A stretch of 35,793 nucleotides of DNA from a candidate division FCPU426 bacterium (GTDB lineage Bacteria > Oederibacteriota > JAUXIB01), in NCBI GenBank assembly GCA_030621225.1, contig JAUXIB010000006.1, positions 1 to 35,793 on the forward strand. Direction: 5' to 3'. Below are positions 30,289-35,793 of this stretch, piece after piece. Made by a program: the position numbers and the translations under genes. How positions within the stretch are numbered: position 1 is the first letter of the stretch; every line of letters starts with the position of its first letter. The notes under the pieces were generated by a model that was given only the letters and a program-made list of their open reading frames with translations, ran no database searches and had not been told where the DNA came from.

Positions 30289-31038
30289 ATGAAAATATCT
30301 TTGCTGCAAACAGATGTCGCCTGGGAAGATAAACCCGAAAACTTCGCCAGGGTCCAGGCCTTGGTAAAAACTATAAAGGACACGGACCTGTTAGTTCTGC
30401 CGGAGTTGTTCGCTACCGGCTATACGATGGAGCCCCGAGCACTAGCCGAAGACCTTGACGGCGACACACCCCGCTTCCTGTCCGGGCTGGCCAAAGAAGC
30501 CAAAACAAATATCTTAGGGTCCTTTATAGCCACCTCAGAGCCCCGACCAAAAAATTCCGCGCTGCTGTTCGACGCACGGGGAAAACTGCTTCTGCATTAC
30601 TCCAAAATGCGCCTGCCTTCCTTTAGCGGCGAGGACCAGCATTATTCTCCCGGTAAAAAAACGGAAATCTTTGAACTGAACGGTGATAAGATCGGCGTGC
30701 TTATCTGTTACGACCTTCGCTTCGGTGAACTGTTTAGTGAGCTGGCCAGTCAAGGAGCGAAATGCGTGATCGTCATCGCCAATTGGCCGCAAGAGAGGAT
30801 AACCCATTGGGATACTTTACTTCGGGCCAGAGCTATCGACCATCAGATATTCATAGCCGGCGTAAACCGGGTGGGAAAATCCCCTACCACCGGTTACTCC
30901 GGCCACACCAGCGTGATCGGCCCCAGCGGAGAAACGCTTGCCACGGCTACTGAAAATAAAGAGTGTCTGCTTACTACCGAGATTGATCTCTCCCTGGTGG
31001 ATAAGGTCCGGCGGGAATTACCACTTGGGGAACTATAA
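30289..31038 (+). CDS. Carbon-nitrogen hydrolase (nitrilase/omega-amidase-like)
   Basis: 249 residues, the usual length for this superfamily. The catalytic triad is visible: Glu39 in LVLPELFATGY, Lys106 in HYSKMRLPS, and Cys140 in VLICYDLRFGE. RARAIDHQIFIAGVNRVG and the SVIGPSGE strand complete the fold. The pattern is close to omega-amidase/YafV-type enzymes, which hydrolyse 2-oxoglutaramate or 2-oxosuccinamate, but other amides are possible. TTAAGGAAATATC precedes the ATG, and TATAAA lies further upstream. A terminator follows at 31079. Cytoplasmic. Confidence 0.87.
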   Translation: MKISLLQTDVAWEDKPENFARVQALVKTIKDTDLLVLPELFATGYTMEPRALAEDLDGDTPRFLSGLAKEAKTNILGSFIATSEPRPKNSALLFDARGKLLLHYSKMRLPSFSGEDQHYSPGKKTEIFELNGDKIGVLICYDLRFGELFSELASQGAKCVIVIANWPQERITHWDTLLRARAIDHQIFIAGVNRVGKSPTTGYSGHTSVIGPSGETLATATENKECLLTTEIDLSLVDKVRRELPLGEL

Positions 31039-31078
31039 TCATCAGCGTAGGGGCGCCGCTCATGTCTCGCCGTTGTAG

Positions 31079-31104
31079 GGGAGCACCTCCGCGTGCTCCC
31101 TTTT
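31079..31104 (+). terminator. Terminator-like hairpin after the nitrilase
   Basis: GGGAGCAC, loop CTCCGC, GTGCTCCC, then TTTT. It lies 40 bases past the nitrilase stop, between convergent genes. The same loop is reused at 33702 with a different stem. Confidence 0.65.
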
Positions 31105-31216
31105 ATGTTGTATTAGGCGGATGCTGCGCCCCGGGCAGGGCAAGCCCTGCCCCTACGAGCAATTCGTGTCAGCGTAGGCGACTAAATACCAGATACCAAC
31201 GACTAACGACTGCCTT

Positions 31217-33559
31217 TCACCCCATAACCACCACGACCTTATTCACACTCCCCCGCTTCTGGATCGGCACAAGATTCCCTGCTATCTGTTTGCCGTTCAG
31301 CTTGATTTCCTTAATACCTTTTTCCACCCCACGAGGGTTCCTTACTTCTATCTCGTACATCGCACCCCTAAACTTACGCTGCACCTTAAAGCCGGTCCAT
31401 TTCTTTGGTACACAAGGATCGATCACCAATCCCTTGAAATCCGGACGCACACCCAGGATATACTTGGTCGCTGCCTGGTAGAACCAGCCGGCAGTGCCGG
31501 TCAGCCAGGGGTGACGGCTCCGCCCGTGCTGCACGTGGTCAGGACCGACCACGAACTGGCAGTAAGAATACGGCTCCGCCTCACGCGTCTCGATCTTATC
31601 GTTCTGGTTGTAGGGCAGGATAGCGGAATAGAACTTGTGAGCCCGATCGCCGCGCCCCAGCATACACTCGGCGATGATCGCCCAGGGATTGGGATGTGAA
31701 AATATCGCCGCGTTCTCTTTCAGTCCCGGGTTGATGTTGGTGGCGTAGCCGATGTCCCAGTCCACCTTGGTGTAGGCGGGCATCTGGATCACCAGCCCCC
31801 AGGGGGTAAAGAGGTGCTTGTCGACCGAGTCCATCGCCCGGACCCCCCGCTCGCCAGTAGCCAGCCCGGAGTAAACAGCCCAGGTCTGGGCGTTGAGCCA
31901 GACCTTGCCCTCCTGGTTTGCCTTGCTGCCGATGCGAATGCCCTTGGCCGTGATCGCCCGAATATACCAGTCACCATCCCAGAGGTGCTTGTCCACCGCC
32001 TCTTTCACCTGCCGCGCGTGCCGGCGATACTTGCTGACGTCGTTCTTGCGACCCAAACGTTCCGCGGCCTCGATAAAGGCTGCCAAAGCCCAGTAGTGTT
32101 GAAAGGAGACCATCGAGCTCTCTCCGCCGCCACGCAGGTTCAGGCAGTCGTTCCAGTCCGCCTTGAGTCCCTGGCAGATACCGTGCTTGCCGATATACTT
32201 CTTGGAGAAGTCCAGGGCCCGTTTGCAATGCTCGTAGACCGTGGCCTGGCCCTTATCAGCGAAAGGCACGACCTGGTCCAGGAACTTGATGTCCCCCGTC
32301 TCCTTGACAAATTCACAGATAGTGACGATCAACCAGAGAACATCGTCCGAGCATACATTCTCCAGCGACGGAGCTTTTTCCTGGCCCGGCTTGAGGGTCA
32401 GCGGATTGAACAAGTGAATGCCGTAGCCGCGGGCTACCTGGGCCGACAACAGCTCGATGATCCTTTGCCTGGCCTTGTCCGGGTTACTGTGTACCACGCT
32501 CATCACGTCCTGCGAGGTATCCCGGTAACCAAACCCGACCCGCCCGCCTACCTCAACAAAGGAGGCGAACCGTGACCAGGTGACACAGGTCTCGGTCTGG
32601 TAGAGATTCCAGGTGTTAACAAAAGAAGTCATCCCGCCATCCGGTACCTGACACTGGTAATTGGACAGCTTCGCCTCCCAGTGCTGCTTGAGGCGGCCCA
32701 GTTCCTTATCCACGTTGCTGGGCTTGGCGTACTTGAGCTTGGCCTTCTTTCCCGCCTTGACGTCCCCCACCCCAACCACGTAAGCAAGGCGCAGTTCCTG
32801 CCCTGGCTTTAACGTCAAACGCTTGTGCAGTGAACCGCAGGGGTTGCCGCCGGGCATGGAAAAGTTCGCGCACTTGCCCCGCTCGACAGCGATCGGGTCG
32901 GCCTCAGTTCGGTAAGGCCCGATGAAATGCTCGCGGTCAGCGTCATAGGAATCCGGCTTGAAGCTGGAGACAAAGTAGTTGTGCGCGATGTCAACGAACT
33001 CGTAATGGATCACTCCATCCTGATAGTTGGTGCGGTTGGCGTAGAGTGACCACTGGTAGTCATAGTTGTCCGCCGAGAGGCCGTGAAAAGCGAACTCAAC
33101 GTAGGAGAAAATGCTGATCTGCCTGGTCCGCTTGCCTCGGTTCTTGAGCTTTACCGACCATACCTCGGCATTCTCATCAAGCGGGATAAAGACGGTCTGT
33201 TCCCCCCGGATGTCCCGGTAATCACACGAAAACTTGGAGTAAGAAAGCCCGTGCCGCGCCTCGTAGTTCGCCTTCTTTAAGTTCTTCTGCACCGGCTGCC
33301 AGGTAAGTGACCAATATTCACCGCTGGCGTCATCACGCAGGTAGACACAGCGCCCCGGGCGGTCCATCGGCAAGGCGTTCGAGCGGAAACGCGTAAAGCG
33401 CCCCTGGCCCGAGTCCTTGTAGAAATTATAGCCGCCGCCATTATGCGAGATGACACCGCAAGTGTCCTGCAGGCCCAGGTAATTCGTCCAGGAAACCGGC
33501 ACGTCCGGCCGTTCTATCACGTACTCGCGATTAACATCATCGAAAAAACCATATTTCAT
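31217..33559 (-). CDS. chbP: GH94 phosphorylase, N,N'-diacetylchitobiose phosphorylase-like
   Basis: 780 residues, the full GH94 length. The N-terminus (MKYGFFDDVNREYVIERPDV, WTNYLG, GRCVYLRDDASGEYWSLTWQP, HGLSYSKFSCDY) and later ETCVTWSRFASFVEVGGRVG, YRDTSQDVMS and the active-site loop LKADWNDCLNLRGGGESSMVSF follow the Vibrio ChbP pattern closely. Asp468 is the expected general acid. C-terminal HPWLTGTAGWFYQA also fits. The enzyme would cleave (GlcNAc)2 with phosphate to GlcNAc-1-phosphate and GlcNAc. No signal peptide. ATG 33559 has TGGAGGATTAA. No chitobiose transporter is adjacent, so the disaccharide would have to enter by a system elsewhere. Cellobiose specificity is less likely. Confidence 0.88.
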   Translation of the reverse strand: MKYGFFDDVNREYVIERPDVPVSWTNYLGLQDTCGVISHNGGGYNFYKDSGQGRFTRFRSNALPMDRPGRCVYLRDDASGEYWSLTWQPVQKNLKKANYEARHGLSYSKFSCDYRDIRGEQTVFIPLDENAEVWSVKLKNRGKRTRQISIFSYVEFAFHGLSADNYDYQWSLYANRTNYQDGVIHYEFVDIAHNYFVSSFKPDSYDADREHFIGPYRTEADPIAVERGKCANFSMPGGNPCGSLHKRLTLKPGQELRLAYVVGVGDVKAGKKAKLKYAKPSNVDKELGRLKQHWEAKLSNYQCQVPDGGMTSFVNTWNLYQTETCVTWSRFASFVEVGGRVGFGYRDTSQDVMSVVHSNPDKARQRIIELLSAQVARGYGIHLFNPLTLKPGQEKAPSLENVCSDDVLWLIVTICEFVKETGDIKFLDQVVPFADKGQATVYEHCKRALDFSKKYIGKHGICQGLKADWNDCLNLRGGGESSMVSFQHYWALAAFIEAAERLGRKNDVSKYRRHARQVKEAVDKHLWDGDWYIRAITAKGIRIGSKANQEGKVWLNAQTWAVYSGLATGERGVRAMDSVDKHLFTPWGLVIQMPAYTKVDWDIGYATNINPGLKENAAIFSHPNPWAIIAECMLGRGDRAHKFYSAILPYNQNDKIETREAEPYSYCQFVVGPDHVQHGRSRHPWLTGTAGWFYQAATKYILGVRPDFKGLVIDPCVPKKWTGFKVQRKFRGAMYEIEVRNPRGVEKGIKEIKLNGKQIAGNLVPIQKRGSVNKVVVVMG

Positions 33560-33693
33560 TTAATCCTCCAAGGTTACTGAATGAACTGAAATATTACTTT
33601 ATTTTGAAGACAATAGTCAATAGTAAAAACCCTGTCGCCCCCGGGGTGTGAAATATCAAACAATCCTTAGATACTATTATAATATCAGCGTAG

Positions 33694-33715
33694 TGGCCGA
33701 CCTCCGCGTCGGCCA
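33694..33715. repeat. CTCCGC-loop hairpin
   Basis: Perfect 8-bp stem TGGCCGAC/GTCGGCCA with the loop CTCCGC, preceded by ATCAGCGTAG, a word also found at 31041. The loop equals that of the 31079 hairpin but the stem differs. Confidence 0.7.
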
Positions 33716-33825
33716 TATAAACCATATAAAACTTTGGAACACGGGATACGGGATACAGGACACAGGGGGGCTAGCCTGGTAATGTACGCAATACGCCCCA
33801 ATAGGTAATTCAAACATACCCGGTA

Positions 33826-33834
33826 TGCTATAAT
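33826..33834 (+). promoter_or_regulatory. Extended -10 promoter of the RACo-like gene
   Basis: TGCTATAAT is a perfect extended -10, with no convincing -35. The predicted start site is near 33841, giving a leader of about 24 bases without a Shine-Dalgarno. Confidence 0.55.
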
Positions 33835-33864
33835 GGGTGGTGAAAAAGATTTTTTTGCGATCTC

Positions 33865-35451
33865 ATGAAAAAAATAACTATTACCTTTCGCCCGGCAAAT
33901 GTCAGCGTAGAAATACCTGTCGGCAAAACCGTGCTCGAAGCGGCTAATGCCGCCGGCATCACGCTGGACGCGCCCTGCGGCGGCAGGGGACGTTGCGGCA
34001 AATGCCTGGTGCGTCTGCGCCAGGGCATATCCCCGCCCACCGCTGAGGAAAAGATCCGGCTAAACGCCCAGCACTTGAAAACCGGACACCGCTTAGCCTG
34101 CCTGACCCGGCCGCAAAAAGACACTGCCGTTGAACTGCTAAACACGCTCGAACAAGCGCCGATGCTTTCCGCCGGCAGGACGCTTAATTTCAAACTACGC
34201 ACAGACTATCCGGACAACACTCTCGGCCTGGCCCTTGATATCGGCACCACCACTATCGCCGCCGCCCTTTATGACCTTTGCCGTGGCGTAAAAATATCAA
34301 CGGACGCCGTGCTCAACGCCCAGCTTTCTTACGGCGCCGACCTGATGAGCCGCCTTAACTACTGCCTGACCGATAAGCGCGGCGCAAATGAACTGCATCG
34401 CACGCTGATTAGCTCTATTAAGGGCCTGGTTGAAAATCTCTGCCGCAGCTCGCGGGTCAAGCCGGCAAAGATCAAACACTGCCGCGTAGTCGGTAATACC
34501 GCCATGCTGCACTTCTTCCTGGGCCAGGACCCCCGTTCTCTGGCCACTTATCCCTTTACCCCGGCTTATCATGGCTGGCGCGATATGGCGCCCCGACCGC
34601 TGGGGCTATCGACGACCTGCGCAGTGCGCGTTTTACCCTATCTGAACGGGTTTGTCGGCGCAGACTGCCTGGGAGTTATCCTCGCAACCGGTCTTGATAC
34701 GGTCAAGCGGCCTCATCTGGCCATAGATATCGGCACCAATAGCGAGATCGTCCTGGCCGCGGCTGGCAGACTCCTCGTGGCCTCCTCCGCCGCCGGACCG
34801 GCATTAGAGGGCGGAGGCACCTCATGCGGTATGCGGGCCGCCACGGGAGCGATCGACAGCCTGGAGTTCAAGCGTAGATTAAGTTTCCACGTAATTGGCA
34901 ACGGGACAGCCAAAGGATTATGCGGTAGCGGACTATTGGACCTACTGGCCGTTTTACGCAGGTCGGGCACAGTACAAGAGGATGGATTGTTGGTAAAAGA
35001 AGGGAAGCTCAGCTCACGGGTTTCCGGAAAACTGGGGCGCTGTCGCCTGCGGCTTTCCCCGGCCGGCGACAAGGAAATCTATTTCACCCAGCAGGACATC
35101 CGCCAACTCCAACTGGCCAAGGGCGCCATCGCCGCCAGTGCGGCTATCTTTCTTGAAGAACTGGCTTTGACCCCGCATAAACTAGAAAAATTATTTCTGG
35201 CCGGAGCCTTCGGCAACTACATAGATATCAACAACGCTTTAGAGATAGGCCTGCTGCCGGCGGTGCACTCTGAGAAGATCATCGGCACAGGCAACGCCGC
35301 GCTGGATGGGGCCGCCATTTCTCTGCTCGCTACAGGAGTTGAAAAACGCATCGATGCCATCGTAAAACAAGCTGAACATATTGAGCTGAACCTATCGCCA
35401 AAATTCCAGGACCTGTTCGCGGAGGCAATGGCACTGAGACCATTGCAATAA
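33865..35451 (+). CDS. Ferredoxin-ASKHA protein, RACo-like reductive activator (DUF4445)
   Basis: 528 residues. Residues 1-90 form a [2Fe-2S] ferredoxin domain: APCGGRGRCGKCLV with Cys38, Cys44 and Cys47, and RLACLT with Cys79. From about 117 it is an ASKHA ATPase: GLALDIGTTTIAAALYDL, VVGNTAMLHFFLG, LAIDIGTNSEIVL near 286, GLCGSGLLDLLA and LFLAGAFGNYID. This matches RACo and the DUF4445 activators that use ATP to reduce Co(II) corrinoid proteins back to Co(I). The C-terminal domain is complete. No methyltransferase or corrinoid protein is in the window, so its partner lies elsewhere or beyond the right edge. ATG 33865 has no Shine-Dalgarno. Low-potential one-carbon metabolism is implied. Confidence 0.88.
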   Translation: MKKITITFRPANVSVEIPVGKTVLEAANAAGITLDAPCGGRGRCGKCLVRLRQGISPPTAEEKIRLNAQHLKTGHRLACLTRPQKDTAVELLNTLEQAPMLSAGRTLNFKLRTDYPDNTLGLALDIGTTTIAAALYDLCRGVKISTDAVLNAQLSYGADLMSRLNYCLTDKRGANELHRTLISSIKGLVENLCRSSRVKPAKIKHCRVVGNTAMLHFFLGQDPRSLATYPFTPAYHGWRDMAPRPLGLSTTCAVRVLPYLNGFVGADCLGVILATGLDTVKRPHLAIDIGTNSEIVLAAAGRLLVASSAAGPALEGGGTSCGMRAATGAIDSLEFKRRLSFHVIGNGTAKGLCGSGLLDLLAVLRRSGTVQEDGLLVKEGKLSSRVSGKLGRCRLRLSPAGDKEIYFTQQDIRQLQLAKGAIAASAAIFLEELALTPHKLEKLFLAGAFGNYIDINNALEIGLLPAVHSEKIIGTGNAALDGAAISLLATGVEKRIDAIVKQAEHIELNLSPKFQDLFAEAMALRPLQ

Positions 35452-35793
35452 GTCACGGGTCACATGTCACGTGTCGCGAGGCAGCTAAGTAGTTCGAAGT
35501 TCGCGGGATGTAGGAGGTAGTATGCGACTAAATACTAGATACCAAATACTAGATACGCCTGTCCATTAAAACCTATCCGCCTGCCACATATATGCCCAGC
35601 TCCTGGGAAATAACGCCTTCATAAGGATAATTATAAGAAGGCCTTGGGGGAATAGCAAGCAGGATTCCGTTGTTTCAACGCTTCCGCAACTTTTTTGTAA
35701 ATGGTCTTTTGAGCGAGGATGAGGGGTGTTTTAAAGGCGGAGAGTTTCGCCCTGGTGGTTTAAGCACCTCCTCACGGACGTAATTTCAGCCGT
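35452..35793. other. 342-base right end, no confident gene
   Basis: CACGGGTCACATGTCACGTG-type and AAATACTAGATACCAAATAC words fill 35455-35560. From 35640 the minus strand has two short open frames without starts: 35731-35793 reads off the edge and ends GETLRL-stop, and the second reads KTIYKKVAEALKQRN and ends at a TAA. These may be a protein tail or a decayed gene with a frame break. No corrinoid riboswitch was recognised. Confidence 0.5.

Larger units (their letters stand above)
33560..33864. other. 305-base intergenic region
   Basis: Divergent gap between the GH94 and RACo-like genes. It has a GTCGCCCCCGGGGTGTGAAA stretch that may be a decayed repeat, a hairpin TGGCCGAC-CTCCGC-GTCGGCCA (33694-33715), GGATACGGGATACAGGACAC, an AATGTACGCAATACGC word and an extended -10 box at 33826. 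No gene. Confidence 0.65.

Noticed and set aside
31814-32575. Plus ORF of 253 aa
   Set aside because: Antisense to the GH94 active-site region; no independent support.
35452-35793. Cobalamin riboswitch or corrinoid gene near the RACo-like gene
   Set aside because: No conserved riboswitch core was recognised by eye; only repeat words and short open frames without starts.

Overview
The window looks like a contig piece from a Gram-negative, probably anaerobic and uncultivated bacterium. The Gram-negative envelope is shown by an outer-membrane barrel ending in F, LolA-like carriers, an MMPL/RND pump, a BamE-like lipoprotein and several lipobox proteins. A RACo-like ferredoxin-ASKHA protein points to corrinoid (one-carbon) metabolism. 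A Lys/Ala histone-H1-like peptide, a pseudopilin-type domain and intergenic DNA built from recurring short words recall candidate phyla such as Omnitrophota or other PVC-related lineages. This placement is an impression and was not tested. No rRNA, tRNA or CRISPR array was seen.

Layout. Positions 1-110 look like the end of an insertion sequence (IS21-like). At 280-387 (-) there is a 35-codon KKKA-repeat gene that the ORF track misses. At 533-3232 (-) are an amidohydrolase and a HEAT-repeat/YHS-domain pair. At 3363-4763 (+) is a secreted GH20 enzyme behind a strong, apparently leaderless promoter. At 4995-6032 (-) is a 10-TM metal exporter-like protein. At 6193-7962 (+) is a CsgG-like protein/lipoprotein operon closed by a strong terminator. 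At 8146-13401 (-) is an envelope lipid-trafficking set (LolA-like carrier, outer-membrane barrel, MMPL pump). At 13586-15364 (-) is a CPA2 antiporter with CBS domains. At 15598-17437 (-) is an envelope cluster bracketed by 37-nt REP-like repeats. It holds a 2-TM protein, a BamE-like lipoprotein, a LolA-like/pseudopilin fusion and a 30-codon Cys-rich peptide. At 17570-18379 (-) is a TlpA-like thioredoxin with TPRs. At 18447-19568 (-) is a HigBA-type toxin-antitoxin pair followed by a GNAT gene. At 20024-27153 (-) are an MscS channel, a DUF6599-like lipoprotein, GH130 and GT4 genes that overlap, and a DAACS symporter. At 27822-35451 are an MBL hydrolase, a GGQ release-factor-like protein, a small membrane protein, a nitrilase, an N,N'-diacetylchitobiose-phosphorylase-like GH94 and the RACo-like protein.

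How the genes fit together. The GH20 enzyme and the ChbP-like phosphorylase could serve amino-sugar oligosaccharide use. The GT4-GH130 pair suggests synthesis and turnover of a mannose-containing glycan. The LolA-like, barrel and MMPL genes form a plausible lipid-export route. Most genes are on the minus strand, in short operons separated by repeat-rich intergenic DNA. The most noteworthy items are the LolA-like/pseudopilin fusion with its adjacent Cys-rich peptide, the hidden histone-like peptide, promoters that abut the ATG (best case: higB, with a palindrome inside the promoter), the 37-nt REP-like family, and hairpins that keep one loop while their stems change.
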